Source: Pseudomonas sp. AL03
GTDB taxonomy: Bacteria; Pseudomonadota; Gammaproteobacteria; Pseudomonadales; Pseudomonadaceae
Direction of reading: 5' to 3'
Assembly (NCBI RefSeq): GCF_029960815.1
Contig: NZ_JASBRE010000021.1
Coordinates: 1 to 64,000, forward strand
DNA length: 64,000 bases
The position numbers were made by a program, and so were the translations under genes. The first letter of the stretch is position 1, and each line of letters opens with the position of its first letter. Under the pieces are notes generated by a model. The model did not search any database and was not told the DNA's origin. It saw only the letters and a list, made by a program, of their open reading frames with translations. Positions 39,001 to 43,843 of the stretch are shown here, one piece after another.

Positions 39001-40056
39001 TGCCAGGGCTTGATCGTCCACGCACAGGTTGCCAATGCCCTGACCGCGAGGGCTGCCGGCCACGAACAGCGTCGCTTCGGCCAACCCGTAGGACGCCATG
39101 AAACTGTCTTGGGTGAAACCGCAGGCCGCGAACTTCTCGGCGAAGCGTTCCAGCGTATCGAGGCGAATCGGCTCGGAGCCGGAGTACGCCACGCGCCAAC
39201 CACTCAGGTCCAGACGTTCCAGGGCCGATTCACTGACCCGCTCGCTGCACAGTCGATAGGCAAAATCCGGCCCACCGCTGATGGTGCCGCCGTACTCGCT
39301 GATCGCTTCCAGCCAGCGCAACGGCCGGCCGAGGAAATACGCCGGCGACATCAACACGCACGGCACGCCGCTGAAAATCGGCTGCAACAGACCGCCAATC
39401 AGGCCCATGTCGTGGTACAGCGGCAGCCAGCTGACGATCACGTCGTCAGGATTCACATCAATGCCAAAGCCGTGGCGAATCAGCAGTTCATTGGCCACCA
39501 GATTGCCGTGGCTGACTTGCACCCCTTTAGGCAACGCGGTGGAGCCGGAGGTGTATTGCAGGAACGCGATGTGGTCGTCTGCAAGGTTCGGCGCCACCCA
39601 ACGTTCGGCCAATGCACCGTCGAGCGTATCGACACACAGCAACGGCGGCGCGCCCTCGATTTGCTGCAACGCATCGCGCAGACCGGCGCTGGTCAGCAGC
39701 AGACGTGGTTCGGCATCGCTGATGATCGACAGCAGACGCTCCTGATGATGACGACGAGCCGACTCCGGCGGATAGGCCGGCACCGCGATCACACCGGCGT
39801 ACAGGCATCCGAAGAACGCCGCGACGTAATCCGGGCCGCTGGGAAACAACAGCACCACGCGGTCGCCAAACGCAGCCTCGGCCTGCAACGCGCCAGCCAT
39901 GGTCCGCGCCCGCTGATCCAGCTCGCGATAACTGAGCACCACAGCCTGATCCTGGGTTTCGGCGAGAAAACGCAAGGCCACCCGGTCCGGCGTCAGGGCC
40001 GCTCGGCGCTGAAGGGCTTGGACCAGTGTGCTGGGGAGTTCGAACGCGTCGGTCAT
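27073..40056 (-). CDS. pvdL: pyoverdine chromophore NRPS PvdL
   Basis: A 4327-residue synthetase (P. aeruginosa PvdL is about 4340). It builds the acyl-Glu-D-Tyr-Dab precursor of the chromophore. Domain order from the N-terminus: fatty-acyl-AMP ligase (1-590, YTSGSTALPKG near 168); PCP (Ser in LGGNSI near 605); condensation (HHIIADG near 800); A1 (core near 1273); PCP (LGGHS near 1662); condensation (HHIVTEG near 1857, Glu for the usual Asp); A2 (core near 2335); PCP (LGGDS near 2733); epimerase (HHLVVDG near 2911); a D-L-type condensation (HHILIDAW near 3384); A3 (core near 3869); final PCP (LGGHS near 4262). There is no thioesterase. Specificity residues read by eye: A1 DVWHFGRIN, A2 DAEGIGAVM, A3 DIWELTADD, the last fitting diaminobutyrate; Glu and Tyr for A1 and A2 rest on the family. 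Start ATG 40056 (MTDAFELPST) after AGGAAA; 85 upstream in-frame codons are rejected. Confidence 0.95.
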   Translation of the reverse strand: MTDAFELPSTLVQALQRRAALTPDRVALRFLAETQDQAVVLSYRELDQRARTMAGALQAEAAFGDRVVLLFPSGPDYVAAFFGCLYAGVIAVPAYPPESARRHHQERLLSIISDAEPRLLLTSAGLRDALQQIEGAPPLLCVDTLDGALAERWVAPNLADDHIAFLQYTSGSTALPKGVQVSHGNLVANELLIRHGFGIDVNPDDVIVSWLPLYHDMGLIGGLLQPIFSGVPCVLMSPAYFLGRPLRWLEAISEYGGTISGGPDFAYRLCSERVSESALERLDLSGWRVAYSGSEPIRLDTLERFAEKFAACGFTQDSFMASYGLAEATLFVAGSPRGQGIGNLCVDDQALAQNRAEAGDGSPIMSCGISQPEHAVLIVDPIALNALADNTVGEVWAAGPSVAHGYWRNPEASAKTFVQHAGRTWLRTGDLGFMRNGELFITGRLKDMLIVRGHNLYPQDIEQTIERDVEVVRKGRVAAFAVNIEGQEGIGIAAEISRSVQKILPPDALIKAIRQAVAEVYQEAPSVVVLLNPGALPKTSSGKLQRSACRNRLVDGSLDSYALFPSANVDSKSTTESGSELQSLIGQIWCEQLQVKQVSADDHFFLLGGNSIAATQVVARLREELALELNLRLLFEAPTLGAFAAAVAQQQQEGGLAQGAITPLSRAEAMPQSLAQNRLWITWQLDPQSSAYNIPGALRLRGELDEDALRASFQQLIERHESLRTRFFERDGVALQQVDAASEFNLQLIDISDLPVAEREGRAQQIREDEARTQFDLEKGPLLWVTLVRLDDEDHQLLVTMHHIIADGWSLNVLIDEFSRLYAAASQGQPATLAALSTQYADYGSWQRQWLAQGEGERQLAYWKAQLGSDHPTLSLATDHPRSAQHTHRAARHCVKLGATLSDAIRQTAQAHQSTSFMLLLAAFQSLLHRYSGQRDIRIGVPNANRPRLETQGLIGFFINTQVLRAELDSQLPFVALLAQTRQAALGAQAHQDLPFEQLLEAFPQAREQGLFQVMFNHQQRDLSALRHLPGLLAEELPWHSREAKFDLQLHSEEDRNGRLSLSFDYASELFDTATIERLAEHFSNLLRAICEQPKTAIGDLQLLNPSELDQQTLWSAAPCTPARVWLPELLNEQARLTPERTALMWDDGSLNFAELHTQSNRLAHYLRDKGVGPDVCVAIAAERSPQLLIGLLAIIKAGGAYVPLDPDYPAERLAYMLSDSGVELLLTQTELLDRLPTADGVSVIAMDALHLENWPSQTPGLHLHGDNLAYVIYTSGSTGQPKGVGNTHAALAERLQWMQNTYRLNETDVLMQKAPISFDVSVWECFWPLITGARLLIAGPGEHRDPHRIAQLVQQYGVTTLHFVPPLLALFIDEPLTTECTSLRRVFSGGEALPAELRNRVLEHLPAVQLHNRYGPTETAINVTHWHCTTADGERSPIGRPLGNVLCRVLDEALNPVPAGVPGELCISGIGLARGYLGRPGLTAERFIADPLGEQGARLYRTGDRARWTADGVIEYLGRLDQQVKLRGFRVEPQEIEARLLAQDGVAQAVALVRETAAGAQLIGYYTATETSETEDVQTARLTIALAAELPEYMVPAQLMRLDEMPLSPSGKLDRRALPEPQWQVREHVEPVTALEQHIAGIWREVLGLAQIGLRDDFFALGGHSLLATQIISRTRQACDVELPLRTLFENSELGVFSEQVRLIQASGKTNRQPPIEKVDRSQPVPLSYSQQRMWFLWQMEPDSPAYNVGGMARLRGVLDVGRFEAALHALIMRHETLRTTFPSIDGVAQQRVHPDTGMRMDWKDFSALDADSREQRVQQLADDEAHKAFDLETGPLLRACMVKTAEQEHYLVLTLHHIVTEGWAMDIFARELSALYEAFVDDRESPLQPLPVQYLDYSVWQRQWLESGERQRQLDYWTAQLGREHPLLELPADRPRPPVQSHRGELFRFDLSDDLAARVRAFNAHNGLTLFMTMTAALAVLLYRYSGQTDLRIGAPVANRIRPESEGLIGAFLNTQVLRCQLDGQMSVGELFEQVRHTVIEGQSHQDLPFDHLVEALQPPRSAAYNPLFQVMCNVQRWEFQQSRTLAGMTVEYLANDARATKFDLNLEVTDLDHRLGCCLTYSTDLFDEPRIARMAGHWRNLLEALLADPQQRLSELPLLEAAEQQNLLDSLGVEPGEHRLDQCIQHLFSEQVLARKDSPALTFVGQTLSYAELDSRANRLAWMLRERGVGPQVRVGLALERSLEMVVGLLAILKAGGAYVPLDPEYPLDRLHYMIEDSGIGLLLSDAAMFQALGELPPTVARGCLEEDAATLANYPDTELPFISLPQHQAYLIYTSGSTGKPKGVVVSHGEIAMHCRAVIERFGMRPDDCELHFYSINFDAATERLLVPLLSGAQVVLRAQGQWGVEEICGLIRRHNINILGFTPSYGSQLAQWLATQGETLPVRMCITGGEALTGEHLTRIRAAFKPSLFFNAYGPTETVVMPLASLAPEQLEEGMGSVPIGSVIGARVAYILDADLALVPQGATGELYVGGAGLAQGYHQRPGMTAERFVADPFAANGGRLYRTGDRVRQRADGLVEYLGRIDHQVKIRGFRIELGEIETRLLEHESVREVVVLALDAPSGKQLVGYLVTDIAEQDETQQASLREALKAHLKSQLPDYMVPTHLILLARWPLTANGKLDRRALPAPDPELNRQHYVAPSNELELTLAAIWCEVLNVEQVGLNDNFFELGGDSILSIQVVSRARQQGIHFSPRDLFQHQTVQTLAAVATRTEQVTAEQGLLAGESRLTPIQHWFFDTDIPQRQHWNQALLLEPTVALEPHRLEQALLAVIEQHDALRLRFTDVAGQWQAEHQAISDAPVLWQVRVTSMDKCAALFADAQRSLDLEAGPLMRALLVDGPEGQQRLFIAIHHLVVDGVSWRVLLDDLQAVYRQLDAGQSAKLPAKTTAFKDWAARLQAYAGSESLREELSGWQSQLAGESVELPCDRPEGGRQNRHAQTVSVRLDSERTRQLLQQAPSAYRTQVNDLLLTALARVLCRWSGHASALIQLEGHGRETLFDEIDLTRTVGWFTSAYPLRLTPVDGQGASIKAIKEQLRAVPHKGLGYGVLRYLADDSSRQSMAALPVAPITFNYLGQFDQSFGADALFLPLDEAVGAAHDPRAPLPNELCVDSQVYGGELVLRWTFSAERHDPQTITELADAYLGELQSLIEHCLGDDAGGLTPSDFPLAKLTQPQLDALPIPAAAIEDVYPLTPMQEGMLLHTLLEPGTGLYYMQDRYRINSELDPQRFAQAWQAVIARHEALRASFCWNVGEDMLQVIHKPGSTPIEYLDWTAIVDAEQEPTLQALLKREREAGFDLLNQAPFHLRLIRVGAARYWFMMSNHHILIDAWCRSLLMNDFFEIYTALGEGRDAQLAVPPRYRDYIGWLQRQSLAEARQWWKTNLQGFERTTPIPSDRPFLREHAGESGGMIVGDRYTRLDARDGAQLRELAQAHQLTINTFAQAAWALALRRLSGDRDVLFGVTVAGRPVAMPAMQRTVGLFINSIALRVKMPEDDQRCSVRQWLSGLLDSNMQLREYEYLPLVSIQENSELPKGQPLFDSLFVFENAPVEVSVLDRAQSLNATSDSGRTHTNFPLTAVCYPGDDLGLHLSYDQRYFDESTVERMLGEFKRLLLALVEGFHGNMADLPLLGAEEQDFLIHGCNQSEHDYPLEQSYVALFEAQVAQHPQRIAASCLDKLHSYVELNQRSNRLGHALIAAGVGLDQPVALLAERNLDLLGMIIGSFKAGAGYLPLDPGLPSQRLSRIIDLSRTPLLVCTEACREQAVALLDEFSCANRPKLLVWEEVQASDVSVVNPGVYSGPDNLAYVIYTSGSTGLPKGVMVEQRGMLNNQLSKVPYLNLSADDVIAQTASQSFDISVWQFLAAPLFGARVDIVPNTIAHDPQGLLAHVSAQGITVLESVPSLIQGMLAQERMSLDGLRWMLPTGEAMPPELAHQWLLRYPQIGLVNAYGPAECSDDVAFFRVDMASTRGSYLPIGTPTDNNRLYLLDGALELVPLGAVGELCVAGTGVGRGYVSDPLRTAQVFVPNSFGAPGDRLYRTGDLARRRSDGVLEYVGRIDHQVKIRGYRIELGEIEARLHEQPQVREAAVSVQEGVNGKHLVGYLVAADSLINPTERLERIKQRLRAELPEYMVPLHWLWLDRMPLNANGKLDRKALPALEIGQLQSQDYQAPRNELEQILADIWAEVLKVGKVGVRDNFFELGGHSLLATQIASRVQKALQRDVPLRAMFECSTVEELAEYIEGLAASDITEEKVDRLNDLMAELEGL

Positions 40057-40210
40057 GAGGTTTCCTGCCTGAATTCGGCTTGCAAGTGAAATCGGTTTTC
40101 TGACGTCACGCCCCTTCGAGGGCGCGCAGGACGCGGTCTTCGCCGACCGCGCAAGGTTTGGGAATGCTGTTTTGGCCGCAGGTGCTACCCGGAACCCTTC
40201 ACCAATGAGA

Positions 40211-40234
40211 ACGGTTGACGTCTTCAAATAATTA
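40211..40234 (-). promoter_or_regulatory. probable iron-starvation box for pvdL
   Basis: On the minus strand TAATT (40234-40230), 16 bp, CGT (40213-40211): one mismatch to TAAAT-N16-CGT. It gives pvdL a leader of about 150 bases. The 384-bp pvdL-pvdS gap (40057-40440) holds this site, a small hairpin near 40127-40146 inside the leader, and the pvdS promoter. No thioesterase gene (pvdG) lies between pvdL and pvdS. Confidence 0.6.
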
Positions 40235-40340
40235 GTCGGAAGACCAGATCGCCAATGGGGCTGCGGTGCGGCAAGCGGGCGCGGCAGCGTGTCGCCGTTC
40301 TCACTCTGCACCCTTGTCGATCATTAGTTCTGTTTCTCAT

Positions 40341-40369
40341 TTGACAATCATTATCATTTAGAATAATTT
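40341..40369 (+). promoter_or_regulatory. Fur-controlled pvdS promoter
   Basis: A -35 TTGACA (40341-40346), 17 bp, and a TAATTT -10 element (40364-40369) overlap a Fur site: the reverse strand reads GATAATGATTGTCAA, matching the first nine bases of the 19-bp Fur consensus. Iron-loaded Fur would block RNA polymerase here. Confidence 0.75.
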
Positions 40370-40440
40370 GTCGCTCGATGTGTAGGACGGCTCAGCCCCG
40401 TTTGCCGTCCCACGAACCTATTGGCAGCAAGGTGATTTCC

Positions 40441-40989
40441 ATGACGGAACAAATGTCCACAGGCAGGTGCGATTCACCGCTACTTCAGGCATTCGTCGAC
40501 AATCGACTGATTCTGGTCAAGATTGCAGCCCGCATTACCGGTTGCCGGTCGCGTGCTGAAGACGTGGTGCAGGATGCGTTCTTCCGGCTGCAATCTGCGC
40601 CGCAGATCACGTCCTCGTTCAAGGCTCAGCTCAGCTACCTGTTCCAGATCGTGCGCAACCTGGCGATCGATCACTACCGCAAACAGGCACTGGAGCAGAA
40701 GTATTCGGGCCCTGAAGAGGAAGGCCTGAACGTGGTGATTCAAGGCGCTTCGCCGGAAACCTCGCACATCAACTTCTCGACCCTGGAAAACATTGCCGAT
40801 GCGCTGACCGAGCTGCCCAGCCGCACCCGCTACGCCTTCGAGATGTATCGCCTGCACGGCGTGCCGCAAAAGGACATCGCCAAGGAGCTTGGCGTCTCGC
40901 CGACCCTGGTGAACTTCATGATTCGCGATGCGCTGGTGCATTGCCGCAAGGTGTCGGGCAGTCGTGTGGATACCTTTGCTCGCCGCTGA
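40441..40989 (+). CDS. pvdS: iron-starvation ECF sigma factor PvdS
   Basis: A 182-residue ECF sigma factor that recognises the TAAAT-N16-CGT promoters seen in this window. Region 2: AEDVVQDAFFRLQSAPQITS and LFQIVRNLAIDHYRK; region 4: LPSRTRYAFEMYRLHGVPQK-DIAKELGVSPTLVNFMIRDA. I start at ATG 40441 (MTEQMSTGRC) preceded by AAGGTG. It is divergent from pvdL, behind a Fur-repressed promoter. In P. aeruginosa it is held by the antisigma FpvR, which is not in this window. A strong terminator follows. Confidence 0.95.
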   Translation: MTEQMSTGRCDSPLLQAFVDNRLILVKIAARITGCRSRAEDVVQDAFFRLQSAPQITSSFKAQLSYLFQIVRNLAIDHYRKQALEQKYSGPEEEGLNVVIQGASPETSHINFSTLENIADALTELPSRTRYAFEMYRLHGVPQKDIAKELGVSPTLVNFMIRDALVHCRKVSGSRVDTFARR

Positions 40990-41010
40990 CACGCAAGCGC
41001 ACGCAGGAAA

Positions 41011-41036
41011 AACGCAGCCCAAGGCTGCGTTTTTTT
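41011..41036. terminator. bidirectional terminator between pvdS and pvdY
   Basis: Stem AACGCAGCC/GGCTGCGTT (41011-41019 with 41023-41031), loop CAA, followed by a run of T on the plus strand and, read in reverse, by TTTTTCC. It ends both convergent transcripts. Confidence 0.9.
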
Positions 41037-41039
41037 GTA

Positions 41040-42053
41040 TCAAGCCAACGCACACCGATCAAAAAACCGCTCACGCCCTAACATCATCAACGCCGCGCGC
41101 TTGTGCGGGAAGTCGAACTCTTTCTGGCAGTGAAAACCCTGGTTCTGCATATGCCCGATCATCTTCGCGTTGTCGGCGCGAGGCTCGGCAACCACCCGCT
41201 GAGTGCGTGGATCGTCGAGAAACAGGTAATGCGTCAACGCCGATAACCAGCTCGCCACCTTGTGCGGGCCACGGTGATTTTCCTCACCCACCAGCATGTG
41301 AATACCGCGGTCGTAATCGCCGGCGTCATAGAACGGCGCGATGCGATCTTCCTTGGCCCAATAGGCTTCAAAGTAGGCGAACGGCTGATCATCGAAACAA
41401 CCGATCAGCGTCAGTGTGCGGGGATCGGCTTCAAGTTTGCTCAGGTACTCGCGATGCTGGTCGAGGCTGCCCTCCTCCTGCCAGAAACTCGCCACTCGCG
41501 GACTGTTCTGCCAACGATTGAAACGCGCCAGGTCCAGGTCGATGTCCACCCTGCGCAGGGAAATCCAGGCACCGAGGCGCGCATCAAAACGCCGATAGAC
41601 TTCACCGCGCGGTTTCATCGGGCGCAGCGGATGACGCTTGCCGCCACTGATGATCATTTGCTGGGGATAACTCGAAGTCAGCGACACACCCAGCCAAGGC
41701 TGAGGCAATTGCCAGAACAGTGTTCGCTCACAGCGATACTGGCCGACGAGTTCGGTGGGGATCAGCAACCCGCTGAGCAATGCTTCGGTGGGGGCTACAT
41801 CGAGTTGCCAGATCAGGCGCTGACAGCCCGGGTCACGGGCAAACAGCCAATAACAGGCCACCCATACTGCCTGACTGTCGGCGTGGTCGAAACGCTCTTC
41901 GACTTGCACATGCAGCTCGGGCTCGCGAGTCAGGCGCAGCTGGATCAGCGGCTGCCCTTCAAGGCTGAGGCACAGGCGGCGTTCGGTTTCATCAGCTACA
42001 AGACGGCTTCCTGTCGGCAAGGCCAGGGCAGTCAGGACATTCAGAGTGGACAT
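41040..42053 (-). CDS. pvdY: siderophore GNAT acyltransferase, PvdY type
   Basis: A 337-residue protein of the IucB/AlcB/RhbD family. The C-terminal half (about 165-330) is a GNAT domain: FNRWQNSPRVASFWQEEGSL, FDDQPFAYFEAYWAKEDRIA, IHMLVGEENHRGPHKVASWL (acetyl-CoA site). These enzymes acylate a hydroxylamine of hydroxyornithine or hydroxylysine. With pvdS next door and a perfect PvdS box upstream, it is probably the PvdYII acetylase that gives N5-acetyl-N5-hydroxyornithine, where P. aeruginosa PAO1 uses the formylase PvdF. The name PvdY is by position and family; the acyl group transferred is inferred. Confidence 0.85.
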   Translation of the reverse strand: MSTLNVLTALALPTGSRLVADETERRLCLSLEGQPLIQLRLTREPELHVQVEERFDHADSQAVWVACYWLFARDPGCQRLIWQLDVAPTEALLSGLLIPTELVGQYRCERTLFWQLPQPWLGVSLTSSYPQQMIISGGKRHPLRPMKPRGEVYRRFDARLGAWISLRRVDIDLDLARFNRWQNSPRVASFWQEEGSLDQHREYLSKLEADPRTLTLIGCFDDQPFAYFEAYWAKEDRIAPFYDAGDYDRGIHMLVGEENHRGPHKVASWLSALTHYLFLDDPRTQRVVAEPRADNAKMIGHMQNQGFHCQKEFDFPHKRAALMMLGRERFFDRCALA

Positions 42054-42093
42054 GGGTCGGGCTCACGTTAATCGTCGGCAGTTCAACGATGTG

Positions 42094-42117
42094 ACGTGAG
42101 CCAGCGCGGGAAATTTA
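42094..42117 (-). promoter_or_regulatory. PvdS-dependent iron-starvation box for pvdY
   Basis: On the minus strand TAAAT (42117-42113), 16 bp, CGT (42096-42094), in TTAAATTTCCC. A perfect consensus 41 bp before the pvdY start. Confidence 0.88.
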
Positions 42118-42153
42118 AGAGAGGTCGGCAAATACGCGACCTGTGGCGCGATC

Positions 42154-42951
42154 TCAGCTTCCCGGGACCGGCACCACGGCGATCTTGTAGGGGTCGAAAA
42201 TCTTCAGCATCTGGCCATTGTCCCGCAACCCTTGCAGCAACTTGCTGAACGCCACGCCGCTGATGGGTGCGGCCGGACGGAGGATGGCGTAGTGGTGATA
42301 AACCTGATCGATACGCTGGGACACCAGCAGTTGATCAGCGACTTCCTTGTTGCGCAGCAGGTAATCGCTCAGGTACGAGCGTGTCACCAAGGCAACGTTG
42401 GCACGCCCGCGCAGCACCATCAGCAGGTTACTGTCATGGGAATACGTCAGCGTGGCGTTGTAGTTCTGCGCGAGGAATTTTGGATCGGCATTGAAGTTGG
42501 CGAATTCGTAGTGATAGCCGCTGAACAGCGCCAGACGCTTGCCGGTGAGGTCGGCAAAGTAACTCTCCCGGCGATCGAGCTCCCGTTGTGCGACAAAAAT
42601 CTCGGCATCTTCCAGGCCCATGTCGACGCTGGTGTGAGGGATGTCCTTCCAGCCCCAATCCGGATTCTCGAAAATCGCCATGTCCACCCGGCCTTGCTTG
42701 AAGTCACCGAAGCGCCGGGGAATGGAGGTAGGTACCAGGGCGAACTGATAGTCGCTTTGCAAGGCATTGAGTGCCTCGACCAGTTGCGGCAACAGACCGG
42801 TATCGGCACCGGACTCCGGGCGCACGGTATAGGGCGGAAAGTGTGCGGCACCGATCCGCACCAGTTGCGCAGCCTGAGAAGGCAACACCCAGAACACTGC
42901 AAGCGCCGCCAGCAAAAGCCGCGAGGCCGTCCGATTTGGCGAAGATATCAA
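42154..42951 (-). CDS. periplasmic solute-binding protein (family 3)
   Basis: A 265-residue exported protein with a signal peptide ending near residue 28 (VLPSQAAQ). The mature protein is a bacterial extracellular solute-binding type 3 fold: LVRIGAAHFPPYTVRP at its start and the GRVDMAIFENPDW segment that lines the ligand pocket. No permease or ATPase gene is adjacent, so it is an orphan; several such Pseudomonas proteins are not transporters. The start is TTG 42951, preceded by GGAG, with no ATG close by. Not obviously linked to pyoverdine. Confidence 0.8.
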   Translation of the reverse strand: MISSPNRTASRLLLAALAVFWVLPSQAAQLVRIGAAHFPPYTVRPESGADTGLLPQLVEALNALQSDYQFALVPTSIPRRFGDFKQGRVDMAIFENPDWGWKDIPHTSVDMGLEDAEIFVAQRELDRRESYFADLTGKRLALFSGYHYEFANFNADPKFLAQNYNATLTYSHDSNLLMVLRGRANVALVTRSYLSDYLLRNKEVADQLLVSQRIDQVYHHYAILRPAAPISGVAFSKLLQGLRDNGQMLKIFDPYKIAVVPVPGS

Positions 42952-43011
42952 AACAACCTACTCCCCGAGAAAATACGCATCAATGCATTCAAGCTAGGTG
43001 GTTTCGGCCAC

Positions 43012-43665
43012 TTAGCCAGTTTCCGTCTGACTTGGAAAGCTATTGTTCTCTTCCAGCACCAGAATCAACGCCTCATCGGCCAACTGATCGAGGTTCGTGC
43101 TGCCGCCGGCGCGAAACCAAGTGGTGGTCCAGGACAACGCCCCCGTCAGAAAGCGGCGGGTGATGAACACATCCCCGCGAATAAAACCGGCGTCCTTGGC
43201 CTCGCCCAGCACCTGTAGCCAGAGATCTTCATAAATGTCGCGCAGCGCCAGCACCTGCGCCTGCCCGTCTTCGGACAGCGAACGCCATTCATACACCAAC
43301 ACCGCCATGGCCTCGCCACTGCCGCCCATGATCGACTGCAATTCACAACGAATCAGCGCCAGCACGCGCTCGCGCACACTGCCGGCGTCTGCCAGGGCTG
43401 CACGCATTAACGCGGTGTTGTAGCGAATGGTTTCCTCCATCACCGCCCGCAGGATCTCGTCCTTGCTTTTGAAGTGATGAAAAATACTGCCCGACTGAAT
43501 GCCCACGGCGCCGGCCAGATCGCGCACGGTGGTGCGCTCAAAACCTTTGTTGCGGAACAGGTGAGCCGCCACTTGCAGCAATTTGCCGCGGGCGCTGTCC
43601 GGGTCGGTCAATTGGCCGTTGTCGACCAATTCGCGCATCACCCTCAGGGCTTTTTGCTCGTCCAC
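43012..43665 (-). CDS. atuR: TetR-family repressor AtuR
   Basis: A 217-residue repressor. Helix-turn-helix: GKLLQVAAHLFRNKGFERTT and GIQSGSIFHHFKSKDEIL. I use GTG 43665 (VDEQKALRVM) because AGGAGAG lies seven bases before it; the in-frame TTG at 43689 lacks one. It is divergent from atuA with two 16-18-bp palindromes in the gap. In P. aeruginosa AtuR represses the atu operon until an acyclic terpene intermediate (probably the CoA ester) binds. Confidence 0.88.
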   Translation of the reverse strand: MDEQKALRVMRELVDNGQLTDPDSARGKLLQVAAHLFRNKGFERTTVRDLAGAVGIQSGSIFHHFKSKDEILRAVMEETIRYNTALMRAALADAGSVRERVLALIRCELQSIMGGSGEAMAVLVYEWRSLSEDGQAQVLALRDIYEDLWLQVLGEAKDAGFIRGDVFITRRFLTGALSWTTTWFRAGGSTNLDQLADEALILVLEENNSFPSQTETG

Positions 43666-43753
43666 CCGTTCTCTCCTACAGTCGATCAATCAAATACGCC
43701 AATCACCGCTAAAACAGCGGGGTTGCGCGGGCAATTTAAGCTGGCCGGGGCGC

Positions 43754-43813
43754 CCAAGCAAGCGCTCGGGAAGAAGATAGTTAAGCCGTTTACAAACCAA
43801 GCGCTTGCTTGGT
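43754..43813. promoter_or_regulatory. two AtuR operator palindromes
   Basis: CCAAGCAAGCGCTCGG (43754-43769) and ACCAAGCGCTTGCTTGGT (43796-43813) are reverse-complement copies of the same site (15 of 16 bases agree), with centres 43 bp apart. I recall that the P. aeruginosa atuR-atuA gap also has two inverted-repeat sites about 40 bp apart bound by AtuR. Confidence 0.8.
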
Positions 43814-43843
43814 AGTCTCGATGCACTTCTGTCGGAGGTGGCT

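Noticed and set aside
40057..40311. An 85-residue N-terminal extension of PvdL
   Set aside because: The extension has no similarity to the acyl-AMP-ligase start and would cover the IS promoter; ATG 40056 has a good ribosome site.
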